From positions 663,160,802 through 663,224,801 of the forward strand of contig CM042690.1 of the NCBI GenBank assembly GCA_023614405.1: DNA of 64,000 bases, written 5' to 3'. Of the stretch, positions 10,092-20,420 are shown one piece after another; the stretch's first letter is position 1; each line of letters opens with the position of its first letter. Both the position numbers and the translations under genes were made by a program. The stretch comes from Avena insularis (lineage: Eukaryota > Streptophyta > Magnoliopsida > Poales > Poaceae). The notes beneath the pieces are model-generated. The model was not told the DNA's origin. It was given only the letters and a program-made list of their open reading frames with translations, and made no database searches.

Positions 10092-11742
10092 CTCCCATGT
10101 AGGGAGCCAAATGCGGTGGCGTTGATGACCCTGGGCGTCTCCTTCAATAAGGTTTGCGTGTTGGTCTTCTTCCACTGCAATTTCTCTCTTGATCTGCCTC
10201 CTCCAACTGGTGGCGGCTGCTTGGAGTTCGATGGAAGATTGGCTTTTACCATGCGGTGGTCAGAGGCCTTTTTGGGCGGTCACAACTCGCTGGTGGCTAC
10301 TGCCCTCCCCTCTTCTTTTGTACACCATGAAGGTGTGAGTAAGGAGATGTGGATGGTGTTGCTCCCTTGGGATCCGAACTGCCATGGAGATTTGGTGCCA
10401 ATGATGTTTGTGGATCAATCTTGGTGGCCCTCGTTTTGGCAACCGGCTTAGGTGACCATCTGGTGGTCTTCTTCGAAGCAGGCGATGTTTGCCGAAGCTT
10501 CTTCAACCTCCACTCGGAGGCCCTCTTTCGAGTTCACGGCAGCGCTCCTCTTCCTATCGGCGTCAAGTGGTATCGTCCTCGGCTACGGCGAGGTTGGCTG
10601 CTGGTGGAGCTTGAGTTTCCCTGGCGTGCGTGAAGGACCTGATGGCATTTCTTGTTTTAGATTTTGGATCCTGTATGTAAATGATAGTGACTGTTTTGTT
10701 ATTTTTCATCTCTCTGGGCCACTGATGTATATGTACGCACCGCTGATATTAATGACATCTAGGCCCTTCGGGGTCTCTCCACGTTTCAAAAACAAAACAA
10801 TTATCATCTATCCACTAAGATTTCACTTCGCTACTATTCAGGAGAATCGTTTCCTCCATAGTCATGACATTATGCATAGGCATTGCACGTGTCTGGTCTG
10901 TTTTTCTAAACCCTTAAACTATTTTGTATTGCGAACCGTGTTTTACATTTCCTAATTTATTCACGTGGTTTTATAAATTACCCTCTTTTCTTCTTCTATT
11001 TTAAAACCAAAATATAATGTATTGTATTTTTTAGTAAACATGTTCTTAATTCTACGACAGGAGTTTGGTCCTGTTTTAAATATGCCCAAAATCCCTTTCT
11101 CTTTTATCCGGATTTAGAAAAAAAAAGGAAAAAAAGAAAATTAAAAACAAGAGAGAAGACCCAGCACACACACGATGGACACAAACACACGCACACGACA
11201 CACCCACCCACGCCAGACCCACACACGCGGTGCACCAGCACATACAGTGCAACACGAGTATTCTACACGACACGCACTCCCCGACCAGATCCCTACCTAC
11301 CTCCTCCTCCTGCTCCGCTCCCCGCCACCGGCGCCTTGCCCTGCGCCGCCTCTCCTATGACGGCCTCCGCCTGCAAAGCTTGTCCCTGACGCCCGCGCCC
11401 ACGACCTTCCTCGCAGTCGACCTACGTGCGCCCCCTCCATCTGCCTCCATGGTCCCTGATCTCGCGCATGTCCTGCATCTCTGTCTGCTCCACGCGCGCC
11501 TCCCACGAGCTCCCATCGCCGCTCGCTTGTGTAAACCCCTCTCTTCCCTCTCACATGATGAAACCCATCGCAAGTCCCCTAGTGCGCCGCCAGGAGTACA
11601 CAACGGCACATCGATGCGAGTCCCCTCTTGTCGGGTGGAACTTCGGTCGATTCCTTATGTCTCGCCGGCCACGGTTCGCGCATCCTCAGCATGACAACCC
11701 TCCTCTTGTTCCCACAATCTCGGTCGGCGCTGCCGCCTAGGT

Positions 11743-11906
11743 CCAGGCAGCCGCCCCGTAGGGCCCTGGAATTTTGCTTCCATCGTCGCCAGGTCTGGCT
11801 GCCTCCACGCGAGGCGCTGGGCTTCAGTCGCCGCGCCGCCCAGGTCCAGACAGCTGCCCCATGGGGCCTTGGATTTTTACGGCCGCCGTCACCAGGTCTG
11901 GCCGCC
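11743..11906. repeat. Imperfect tandem repeat, about 98-bp period
   Basis: Units open with AGGTCCAGGCAGCCGCCCC (about 11741) and AGGTCCAGACAGCTGCCCC (about 11840). They share GGGCCYTGGAWTTTT and GTCRCCAGGTCTGGC. Divergence is moderate. Confidence 0.7.
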
Positions 11907-11962
11907 CTCAGTTGGGTTCTCGATTTTGGCGGGACGACTACAACATAGCCGACCAGCGCGGT

Positions 11963-12062
11963 GCTCGGAGGAGAACCCGTGGAGGTCCTTGCCGCGAGCT
12001 TTGCCGGTCGCCGCGCTCGGAGAACTCGTGGAGGTCCTGGCCACGAGCTTTGCGGTCACCGA
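11963..12062. repeat. Imperfect 52-bp tandem repeat
   Basis: Two units open with GCTCGGAG (11963 and 12015) and share CGTGGAGGTCCT and CGAGCTTTGC. The repeat lies within the GC-rich Helitron core. Confidence 0.8.
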
Positions 12063-12470
12063 GCGCGCAAGGCAGCAAACTAGGGTGGCCTCAGAGGAGA
12101 TCCCGTGGAGTTCCTTGGCCCTACGGCGGCGGGGAAGGACCGACGGCAGCAGGCTGCGGGGCAGGCTGTGCGCGGGGGCAGCGGTGGCGGCCGGTAGGAG
12201 AGTGCGGGGCGCGGTTCTCGCTAGGGCCGTTGCCCTTTTCTGGTCGGTGTTTTGGCGGTGGCAGAACATGTAAATACTCGAATAGTTAGGGGCAAAAGCG
12301 GCATTTCATGGCAGACGGATTTTGGGGTGACCAACGTACCACAAGGTAAATTAGTAGATAGAAGATAGAAGATAGACTAGCTGAATGCCCGTGCGTTGCT
12401 ACGGGTACTAAAAATAATCGTCATACGTGCATGTTACATTCTTAATATAAATATGCACACATATTAAGTC

Positions 12471-12809
12471 TGTTACAATCGCGACAAGAAGATAACGAAG
12501 AACGAAAACGAAAAACACAGCAAGGAGACACAGATTTAACGTGGAAAACCTCTCCAACAAAGAGAGGAAAAAACCACGGGCGCCAGCCAGCGAAACTTCA
12601 CTATATCGAGGAGTGTTTACAAACGCCGGGGATTTCACAGATGCAACTCTCCCAACCGGCGGCTTATAAGGGGTTTATATATCGGTGGAAACCTAGGTCT
12701 TCAACGATCCGTCTTGTGCAGCTGTCGCCAAGCCTTTTCACAAGGCGTCCTCGTTGGCTCGCTCGAGAAGTTGGCCTATACTTTGTAGAATTTGGATCAA
12801 CATATAACA
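12471..12809 (-). repeat. Copia 3' LTR (left copy)
   Basis: The 339-bp LTR runs TGTTACAATCGCGAC to CATATAACA. Its inner third differs from the right copy: it reads CGTCTTGTGCAGCTGTCGCC where the right copy has a longer stretch beginning CAGACAGTACATGGGCC. This accounts for the length difference. Confidence 0.92.
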
Positions 12810-12822
12810 AACTCCACCTTGA
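12810..12822 (-). other. Polypurine tract
   Basis: Next to the left LTR the minus strand reads CTCAAGGTGGAGTT, a purine-rich tract at the expected position for plus-strand priming. Confidence 0.75.
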
Positions 12823-12921
12823 GACAAATTCCTCCTTGTAGCATCAACAGAACATCTCCTGAACAAACAAAGCAAATACTTTCGGTAGCCAATAGCCACT
12901 TGGGCTAATCAGTTAAACCAA

Positions 12922-13380
12922 CTAAGTTCGAGCAAAGCTCAAACTTAGCAACAGAACAGGTTTAGTCATCATATCAGCAGGATTATCATGAGTGCTGATC
13001 TTGCATACCTTTAATTTACCTTGAGCAACAATGTCTCTAACAAAATGGTACTTGACATCAATGTGCTTAGTTCTCTCATGGAACATCTGATCTTTTGTAA
13101 GGTATATGGCACTTTGACTGTCACAAAACAAAGTAATGCAAGAATTATCTCCACAAAGCTCAGCAAACAAACCTTTCAACCAAAGCAGATTCTTTGCAAG
13201 CTTGACAATAGCCATGTATTCAGCTTCAGAGTAGATTGTGCAACAACAACTTGCAATGTAGCCTTCCGCTAACAAGACAACCTCCAACATTAAACACATA
13301 ACCTGTGAGGGATCTTCTCTTATCCAAATCGGCAAAATCTGAATCCACATAGCCAGCAGGTCCCTCACCGGTCCTGCCAA
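12922..13380 (-). pseudogene. pol: Copia RNase H
   Basis: The 152-codon frame contains the Copia RNase HI motifs SEAEYMAIV, LFCDSQSAIYL and KHIDVKYHFVRD, and ends NPADMMTKPV close to the polypurine tract. The acidic catalytic residues in these motifs are present. The first 25 or so codons are out of phase with the upstream reverse transcriptase, from which it is separated by a frameshift near 13370. The C-terminus is about the normal distance from the LTR. Confidence 0.88.
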
Positions 13381-14473
13381 ACTTCAAACAAGCATTGGAA
13401 GTGCCAAGAAGGTACCAAAACCCATCGAACAGCTTTCTTCCAATGTTCTTTACCAGGATTAGCCATGTATCTACTTATCAAACTCATAGCATATGATAAA
13501 TCAGGGCGAGAACAAACCATGGCATACATCAAAGAACCAACAAGACTAGAATATGGCACCTTTGACATGTACTCAAACTCTTCATCGAGTAGGACATTGA
13601 GAACCGACAATTTAAAGTGAGGAGCAATAGGAGTACTAACTGAGTTGGCACCATCCATATTAAAACGATGAAGAACTTTCTTAATGTAACTTTGCTGACT
13701 AAGAAATAACAAACCATATTTTCTATCTCGGGTAATCTCCATACCTAAGATCTTCTTAGCAGCACCAAGATCCTTCATCTCAAACTCACTACTTAGGTGT
13801 GCCTTCAAAGTAGTGATTTCTTTCATGCCCTTGGCAGCAATTAACATATCATCAACATATAGCAGCAAGTATATAGGTGACCCATCAACAAACTTGATAT
13901 AAACACAACTATCATATTTAGACCTCTCAAAACCATGTGAGATCATAAATGAATCAAACCTTTTATACCCTGTCTTGGAGATTGCTTTAAGCCATAAAGA
14001 GACTTCTTTAATTTGCACACAAAATCCTCTTTACTGTGCACTATGAACCCTTACGTTGGTCCATGTATATTTCATCATCAAGCTCTCCATGCGTAAAAGC
14101 GTCTTGACATCTAACCGCTCAAGCTCAAGATCACATAGCCACAATACTAAAGAAAGTACGAATGGAACTATGCTTCACAACGGAGAGAACACATCATTGT
14201 AATCAATACACGGAATCGGCCGAACCCTTTTGCTACTAACTTTGCCTTGTACCTTGAAGGCTCTTTGGGAGATAGACCTTCCTTTTCTTGAAGATCCACT
14301 TGCGTGGACCGCCTTCTTTTGTTTAGGCAAGCGCACAACATCCCATGTGCCATTTTTCTCAAGCGATTGCATCTCTTCTTGCATAGCAGATGCCCACTTC
14401 TCGCGGTCAACGGATGCAATGGCTTCATTATATGTAGCAGGTTCAGAATCGTTCTCCACCTGTTCAAAGACAA
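13365..14473 (-). pseudogene. pol: Copia reverse transcriptase, in two pieces
   Basis: The N-terminal piece (14175-14459) has the entry motif PATYNEAIASVDREKWASAM, then EKNGTWDVVRLP and KVSSKRVRPI in place of the usual KARLVAKGF text, which appears in an overlapping frame. About 150 bp (14019-14170) is disrupted. The C-terminal piece (13365-14018, 217 codons) carries FMISHGFERSKYDSCVYIK and LLLYVDDMLIAA, with YVDD at residues 54-57, then LGMEITRD and SRPDLSYAMSLISRYM. The family is Copia RVT_2 and it is inactive through frameshifts. Confidence 0.9.
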
Positions 14474-14545
14474 CTCAAAGCATAATGTACAAGATTACAC
14501 TCTTCAATTAAGCGACGAGGTGGAACTATGTTACGTCTCGGTCTA

Positions 14546-15453
14546 TCAGCAGCAATAGATTCTCGTGGCTGCTGCAAAACAAAGAGGTGAGTGCTGAACA
14601 ACATCATCATCAATATTTTCCTCATGAGTATCATCAACAACAACATTATTATCAACAGTTTTCTGCAGGTGCTCCACCTGCACACGAACTCCCTCCTCTC
14701 CAATAGCAACAGGAGAGGGATCTGATGGCAAGCTGTCATGATACATAACGGATTCATTGAAAACAACGTTCCTACTCAACAAAATCCTTTTTGTTTCAGG
14801 GTTCCATAGTTTATATGCCTTAACTCTGAACCATAACCAAGGAATATGCACTTGACTCTAGGCTCTAACTTTCCATTATCAACATGAGTATAAGCGGTGC
14901 AACCAAAAACTCTCAACTGTGAATAATCAGCGGTGAACGACCATACCTCAATAGGAGTTTTCTTCTCAAGTGGAATAGAAGGTGACCTGTTGATGAGGTA
15001 ACTGTTGTGTTGGCTGCTTCAGCCCAGAAACGCCTATGCATACCGCATTAGACAACATACAACGAGCCCTCGAGATGATGGTTCATTCATGCGTTACGCC
15101 ACGCCATTCTGCTGAGGAGTATATGGGATGGTGTGATGCCCGATCATGCCATCGTTCGCGCAAAACTCCTCAAACTCATTAGAACAGAATTCCATACCAT
15201 TGTCGGACGTAGTACCTTTACCTTCTTCTCGACTGTTTTTCAACCATAACTTTCCACTTCTTAAAAGCATCAAAACATCGATTTATGCTTCAAAATAGGG
15301 CCACACCTTTCTTGAGTAATCATCAATAATAGTAAGCATATAATTAGCACCACCAATAGAAGTCTTACGGATGGACCCCATACATCAGCATGCACATAAT
15401 CTAATATGCCTTTGGTGGTATGAACGGAAGCATTGAATTTAACTATTTTATGC
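14546..15453 (-). pseudogene. pol: Copia integrase, decayed
   Basis: The C-terminal piece (14546-14851) reads VKAYKLWNPETKRILLSRNVVFNES, the standard Copia integrase C-terminal motif, followed by a long acidic linker. Between 14850 and 15450 the catalytic core is recognisable only as scattered phrases in changing frames; for example, the plus-strand text near 15180-15215 encodes the GxGxEFxxxE-like region in reverse. No single frame longer than 100 codons survives, so the catalytic triad cannot be confirmed. Confidence 0.75.
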
Positions 15454-16130
15454 TTACCAAAGATGCAAAGTGCTCACGAACTCAAACTTACTCAAGTTGC
15501 AACCATCAATCAGCTCTCTCTTGACCAACTCTGCCATGCCTTGTTCGCTCATATGCCCAAGACGCATATGCCATAGATGTGTTTTACCACAATCATCAGA
15601 ATCATTAGAAGTAACAGCAGCAGCAATACCAGGCAAAGTGCTACCTCTAAGAACATATAATTTAGCAGAATTCATATCACCTATCATGTGAATAAGAGAA
15701 CCTTTTGATACCTTCAGAACTCGATGCCCACCGGCATACTTGTATCCATCAACGTCCATGGTACTCAGGGAGATCAAATTTCTGGCCATGCTTGGTATGT
15801 GCTTCACCTCACTCAACGTGCGTGTCACGCCATCATGTGTCCTAATCTTAACAGATCCAACACCAACGATATGGCATGGGTTGTCATTCCCACACGCACA
15901 AAATCTCGATGCGCAGACTCATATGAACTGAACCAATCTTTGTTACAGCAAATATGAAACGAACATGCAGTATCAAGTATCCATTCATCATCACGAGAAG
16001 CACAAGCAGCAAAAACAGCTAAGCATTCACCATCAGAACTATCAGAAACAACAGCAGCCTTACCATTGCCTTGATCCTTATCTTTCGGTTGGTAAGTACC
16101 GTTCCTTTTCTCCTTATTCTGCAGCTTCCA
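15454..16130 (-). pseudogene. pol: Copia protease and GAG-pre-integrase
   Basis: The frame ending at 15825 holds WILDTACSFHICCNKDWF, the aspartic protease active-site region (DTA at residues 139-141 of that frame, where a plain DTG/DSG would be more usual). The next frame (15454-15828, 124 codons) continues with LSEVKHIPSMARNLISLSTMD and KTHLWHMRLGHMSEQGMAEL, the GAG-pre-integrase and HHCC zinc-binding start of integrase. A frameshift near 15830 separates the two. Confidence 0.85.
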
Positions 16131-16873
16131 GCAATCATCAATAACATGATTAGATTTCTTACAATACCTGCAGAACTTGTCCTTTCTCTTGGACTTCGAA
16201 CGACCTCTACCGTCTTTGCTCTTATCTCGGTTGCCATGGTTGTTAAATCTCGCTTTCGGTCCTGCCACGAACCTGCAGAGCTTCACTTGGAGGACGCCCC
16301 ATCCTTGCACCATAGATTTCATCTTTTCCCTCTGTTTGAGGGCATCTTGCACTTCATCAAGGGTTATCTTATCACGGCTCAACAACATTGTATCACGAAG
16401 TGTGTATAAGAACTAGGCAGTGAGCATAAGAGTAATAGGGCTAGATCCTCATCATCATATTTTACTTCCATAGATTGCAAATCAGAAATAATCTCTCTAA
16501 AAAGAGATAAGTGATTCATTACCGATCCACCTTCCTGCAATCTATGCGAGAACAACTTCATCTTCACATGCATCTTAATGGTTAGATCCTTTGACATGCG
16601 ATCGTTTCAGTTTTTCCCATAGGGCGCAGCAGATTTCTTCTCCAAGATTTCCTGCAAAATATTATTGGACAGATGAAGTTGAATCAAAGACAAAGCCTTA
16701 CGGTCCTTCCGCTTCTCTTCAGCGGACCAGGTCTTAGCATCCTTTTCACCGAATCCATCCAGCGCTTCATCCAGATCAGAAGTTTGGGCGAGAATCGCCC
16801 GCATCTTCACCTGCCACAAGGAGAATCTTGTGGTGTAGTCCAGCTGTGGTAGATCGAACTTCAATGACGACAT
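16131..16873 (-). pseudogene. gag: Copia gag with CCHC zinc knuckle
   Basis: The gag frame starts at 16873 (MSSLKFDLPQLDYTTRFSLW), about 35 bp after the primer-binding site. It runs to 16607 where an indel stops it. It resumes at 16597-16379 (KDLTIKMHVKMKLFSHRLQE) and again at 16388. A canonical CCHC zinc knuckle is encoded at 16131-16172 (C73, C76, H81, C86 of the frame starting at 16388). It is of the UBN2/Tnt1 type of gag. Three frames are needed to cover it, so it is dead. Confidence 0.88.
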
Positions 16874-16897
16874 GTCGCAAACCCTAGATTAGAACAC

Positions 16898-16909
16898 GGG
16901 CTCATACCA
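16898..16909 (-). other. Primer-binding site, altered tRNA-Met type
   Basis: Two bases inside the right LTR the minus strand reads TGGTATGAGCCC. The first seven bases match the initiator tRNA-Met type site TGGTATCAGAGC and the rest diverges. Confidence 0.75.
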
Positions 16910-16911
16910 CT

Positions 16912-17298
16912 TGTTACAATCGCGACAAGAAGATAACGAAGAACGAAGCGAAAAACACGAAGGAGACAGATTTAACGTGGAAAACCTCTCCAACAAAGAG
17001 AGGAAAAACCACGGCGCCGACCAGTAAACTTCACTATATCGAGGAGTGTTTACAAACGCCGGGGATTTCACAGATGCAACTCTCCCAACCGGCGGCTTAC
17101 AAGGGGTTTATATATCGGTGGAAACCTAGGTCTTCAACGATCCAGACAGTACATGGGCCCGCCTTTCGCCCCCACGTTGGCCACGGTGTGGGCCAACTTC
17201 AGACTCGTTACACTCGGCCCAAGCCTCCCGGCGACGGGTCTCGCTCCACTCGTCAGAAGTTGGCCTATACTTTGTAGAATTTGGATCAACATATAACA
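16912..17298 (-). repeat. Copia 5' LTR (right copy)
   Basis: The 387-bp copy of 12471-12809 is TG...CA bounded. It carries an extra GC-rich stretch (about 17146-17250) that the left copy lacks or has lost. Confidence 0.92.
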
Positions 17299-17303
17299 AA
17301 GTC

Positions 17304-18554
17304 GGGTTCCTTATTAAATATGTCTCTTTAGTTTTTCAGGTTTCCCCACTACCTCAACGGATCACGCTTTCTCTAGTGTTCGGACCAAATGCATTTACCG
17401 GTTTTCCCCCATATATCGCCTCCGCCACTACGAAACATTTTTTCTCTAGCGTCTGAAGCGAATGCATACTCTGTGTTTCCATCATCGTTGGTAATACATG
17501 CACTCTATCTGTGAGTATCTAGGCATCCAGCCTTCATCATGCCAACACAAGATCTTCGGTCGAGTATGACTGCATAGGTGGTTGGAAAGCTCCTTACACA
17601 GGAGCAAGGGTGTCAGGGCGATAGAGACCGTTTTTTATGATGTTTTGATCGAGGAGACGTCGATCATCATAATTGCATGGTTTATCTAGTCAACCCTAGA
17701 CATATTTCTTGCTAAATCATATCCTTTTACTTTTCAAATTATGCCCCTTTTTGTTTCAATTTAAACTCAATTTTGTGATTATTTTATCTATTCTAAAAAT
17801 TGTTTTAGAAAACGCTTTGTAAAAGAAATAAACAAAAGGTAAAAAATACACCCACCGGCCTAACTTGGCCGAAGTGGCATGAAGCACACACAGGCACGAA
17901 GCACCTAGATAACCCTAAAACACACAACACATAAAAGACACACGCACCCAACACAACTACGCATGCCCGCGTATCTTATCGGTTACCTACCGCCTCCATC
18001 GACACTCTCTCTCCACTTTGTTGACCTCCTCCCCAACCTTGCTAGCCTCGCCGGTCGCCACCAACTCAACCGTCGCATGCGCCCACTATTGCCTCCACAC
18101 TCGAGCTCGCCCCAGCCTCCATCGGCTCACCTCGCCCTTCCTGCTCGCCCCTACACTTAACCTTTCCCCCAGCCTCCTGCTTGGCGGGCAGGCTCGCCAC
18201 CATCCGACCTTGACGCCTCGTCGCTCACCTTGTCCTGCGCTCGAGCTCGCCCCAACCAGCCGCAAGCACCTCATCTCGACCCGCTCCCGTCCATCGTCGA
18301 TCCCCCCCGTCAGGAGCTCATCCTCGTCGCCAACAACCTCTCTGGCCGTTCCTCTGCCGCATGTTCTTCATCCTCACTCCAGTCTCCCTCGTCGTCGACC
18401 AAAATTTCAAAATCAAAAATCACAAAGGTTGTGAAACCCATAATGTTGCACTACTCATTGGATGCTCAGCCGATAGATTTATTTGAATGCAACAATACTC
18501 CCTTCTTGGAGCTACCAAGGTAATATCACTGCAAACGCAAATTAGTACTTTTGG
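17304..18554. other. Helitron H3 body, no gene seen
   Basis: The first 500 bp is mixed sequence without a coding signature. From about 17860 it becomes CACA-rich and then GC-rich (17950-18410). Open frames in the GC-rich part (for example 18018-18434) are proline/serine-rich with no recognisable domain. Confidence 0.5.
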
Positions 18555-18562
18555 GTCATGGC

Positions 18563-18725
18563 TAGGGTTGCAAGCGGGGCGGGTAAGCGGACAACAGATT
18601 TGTCTCGTCTCATGTCAGCTTAGTATAATTTTAGACCGGTTCCGATCTGTGTGTATAGTATAAAGTACAATTTGTACTAACTACCCAGTTATGCGGGTCT
18701 AAGCGGCCCCACATCTGCAACCCTA
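18563..18725. mobile_element. hAT-type MITE
   Basis: The 163-bp element begins TAGGGTTGCAAGCGGGG and ends TGCAACCCTA, giving a 10-bp inverted repeat of the hAT kind. Flanking 8-mers GTCATGGC (18555-18562) and GTCATATG (18726-18733) agree at five of eight bases and look like an aged 8-bp target duplication. It encodes no protein. Confidence 0.7.
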
Positions 18726-18774
18726 GTCATATGGCACATAGCAATATCAGCTATGGAACCGTACTGTACTACTA

Positions 18775-18933
18775 CTCCCTCCGTTCAGAAATATAAAATA
18801 TTTTAGTTTTGTGAATCGAATGAATCTAGACATTTTTTAGTGTATGATTTGGAGTAAATCTATATACTAAAAAGCGTTTAGATACATTTATTTTACAAAA
18901 CTAAAATGTCTTATATTTCTAAACCTGAGAGAG
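18775..18933. mobile_element. Stowaway MITE
   Basis: The 159-bp element begins CTCCCTCCGTTCAGAAATAT and ends ATATTTCTAAACCTGAGAGAG, inverted with respect to each other and flanked by TA on both sides (18773-18774, 18934-18935). The central part is of the type seen in the fragment at 1-76. Confidence 0.9.
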
Positions 18934-18935
18934 TA

Positions 18936-20296
18936 CCACGGATACAGAAAGGCATTTTTATCTGACTACCACTTGTGATACACACGCACGACCAGTGTCT
19001 GACCACACGTTGTGTAGGTATATGAGAAATCCATAATTTTATTATCAGTATGCAAGGAGATCAACAAAATTGGTGATGCTTAACCTGATGGCTTGAAGTC
19101 GATTGGTGGGTCCTATTGACTGATCGACAAAACCTGTGCTTTTTTGTCCACCACACGTTTGTTTCTTATATCCTCTCACCATCGCATATGCACATGCTCT
19201 CTGTCTCTGTTTGCTTTGCTTAATCCCTGCCTAAGCATCCAACTCCACAGCGAAGGCAGCTCGTTCGATTGAATGAAATCGGAGCCCAGCCCAGCTGGTA
19301 GTCCTCGTGCGGAAGAACCAAGTGTAGCTTCGTGACACAGGAGGCAACTGTGGGGATGCGACCACTGTTAGTCCTCTTCAACCACGGCTTGGAGAAGTGG
19401 AGGAAGCTGCAGCGCTCGAGGGCAGGATATGCGGCGCTCGAGCAGGGCTGCACATGGTATTGAGTATTGACTGCTCCTATCACCGATGACAGGGATACGC
19501 TGGGCGCCACAACCTCGTCAACACGCACGGGAATCGGCATCGCTCGATCCTAGGCGAGTGGTTGTGGCGGCATCAACCTGGACCAGCAGGAGAGCCGTGC
19601 GAGTGACGGAGAAGGAGGCTGCTGTAGGAGATTGATCTGAGCAGCGTCAAGGCCGGATCTGGACGACGCGCGGGAGAGGATAATGTCCACCGTCTTCCAC
19701 GGCAGCCGCGGCTTACGTTCCTGGGTGAGCCTCCACCGAACACCCCACTCTGGAGAGCAGAGATAGCAAGACGGCGCGGTGCGGCGGCATCACAGCATTC
19801 CGGGATTCGAGTTGGAGCCCGACAGCCTCAATATGCATGGCTCAGAATCCCCACCGAGCAGAACGACCGCCGTTCCGCGCCATAGGCTGGCCATGCGCGG
19901 CCGTGACGAGGGTCATCTCCGTCTCGGCTCCGCCCCGGTCTAGGAGGCGATATGGTTGAGGGGCTAAATGAAGACTTCCGTTCCGCGAGCTCGAGCAGTA
20001 GGCACCACGGCGAGGAAGCGGAGGATCTTGGAGGCGGGACGGGAGACCAGCGTGGCAGCGCAGACGAGGCGGGGACGCCGCGCGGTGGCGCACAGAAGCA
20101 GGGGCGGAGGGTGGGAACGACGCGGTGGTGGCGCAGCCGTGGGATTGGGCGGAGAAGAACGGACCGTTCATTAACAGTAGGTTTTGACTTGGTGGTGGCA
20201 GTACTTGTAGAATCCTCAAAGTTACAGGGGTAAAATCGTCTAAAAAATTTCGGACGGAAATTCCTGGTCGACGAACCTACCGCAATCAAAATTATA
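18936..20296. other. Helitron H3 body near its 5' end, no gene seen
   Basis: This is mixed to GC-rich sequence with several overlapping open frames on both strands at 19830-20320 (up to 162 codons) and no recognisable domain or splice structure. The motif GGGGTAAAATCGTCTAAA near 20225-20243 is shared with the other Helitrons' 5' ends. Confidence 0.5.
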
Positions 20297-20409
20297 CTCG
20301 CTCCGTCCCAAAACAAGTGACGTGGGTTTGTCTAGATTCGGATATATCTAGACACTTTTTAGTATATAGGTACATTTAAATCTAGACAAACTCAAGTCAC
20401 TTATTTTGG
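20297..20409. mobile_element. Stowaway MITE with shortened right end
   Basis: The left end CTCGCTCCGTCCCAAAACAAGTGAC is preceded by TA (20295-20296). The right side reads GTCACTTATTTTGG and then TA, so about ten terminal bases of the right inverted repeat are missing. It lies just inside the H3 5' end. Confidence 0.75.
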
Positions 20410-20420
20410 TAGTATAGATA

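Larger units (their letters stand above)
1178..10795 (+). mobile_element. Poly-A retroposon split by a Copia element
   Basis: A 16-bp direct repeat, AACAATTATCATCTAT, lies at 1162-1177 and 10796-10811. Just before the right copy is an A-rich tail (TTTCAAAAACAAA) after CTAGGCCCTTCGGGGTCTC, a LINE-type 3' end. Removing the Angela-type element and its CTCCC duplication leaves about 1005 bp (1178-1483 plus 10097-10795). The body is GC-rich at the 5' side and holds no reverse transcriptase. It is either a 5'-truncated LINE or a processed transcript of unknown origin. The orientation is set by the A tail. Confidence 0.7.
11160..12290. other. GC-rich core of Helitron H2
   Basis: The segment begins in a CACACA-rich stretch and then becomes strongly GC-rich, with overlapping open frames on both strands (up to 171 codons, 11774-12289). 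None has a recognisable domain. The frames are proline-, serine- and arginine-rich, as expected of GC-rich DNA read in any phase. H3, H4 and H5 have equivalent cores at the same relative place, so it may be a captured 5'-UTR or exon fragment, or a family-specific filler. Confidence 0.5.
998..12362 (-). mobile_element. Helitron H2, nested
   Basis: The 3' end on the minus strand is at 998. The plus strand reads CTAG, four bases, then TGCCCGTGCGTTGCTACGG, which is the reverse complement of the grass Helitron 3' consensus with its small hairpin (CCGT paired with ACGG). The 5' end is near 12362 (TTAGTAGATAGA). Without the retroposon and Copia nested between 1178 and 10811 it is about 1.75 kb, close to H4 and H5. 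It has a GC-rich core at 11160-12290 and no Rep/helicase, so it is non-autonomous. The exact 5' base is blurred by an AGATAGA microsatellite. Confidence 0.8.
12471..17298 (-). mobile_element. Tnt1-like Copia retrotransposon, full length
   Basis: The element is bounded by TGTTACAATCG...ATATAACA LTRs and by perfect 5-bp target duplications AAGTC (12466-12470 and 17299-17303). At 4828 bp with LTRs of 339 and 387 bp it is far more compact than the Angela type. On the minus strand the order is gag, protease, integrase, reverse transcriptase, RNase H. All frames are broken. It was inserted about 90 bp inside the 3' end of Helitron H3. Confidence 0.95.
12377..20418 (-). mobile_element. Helitron H3, nested
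   Basis: The 3' end at 12377-12406 reads CTAG, four bases, then TGCCCGTGCGTTGCTACGGG on the plus strand. Its reverse complement gives a clean 5-bp hairpin stem (CCCGT with ACGGG) before CTAG. The 5' end at 20418 (TTTGGTAGTATAGA) matches the grass Helitron 5' consensus at every position. It contains a complete Copia and three MITEs. Without the Copia it is about 3.2 kb. It has no Rep/helicase. The body (17304-18550 and 19000-20290) holds GC-rich, CACA-bordered segments like H2 and H5. Confidence 0.85.

Noticed and set aside
10074..10451. 125-codon frame starting at the Angela 3' LTR end
   Set aside because: It begins inside the LTR and crosses the target duplication into the retroposon, so it is a chance fusion.
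11774..12289. 171-codon open frame in the GC-rich Helitron core as a host gene
   Set aside because: Overlapping frames of similar length exist on both strands, the composition is low-complexity, it contains tandem repeats and no domain is recognisable.
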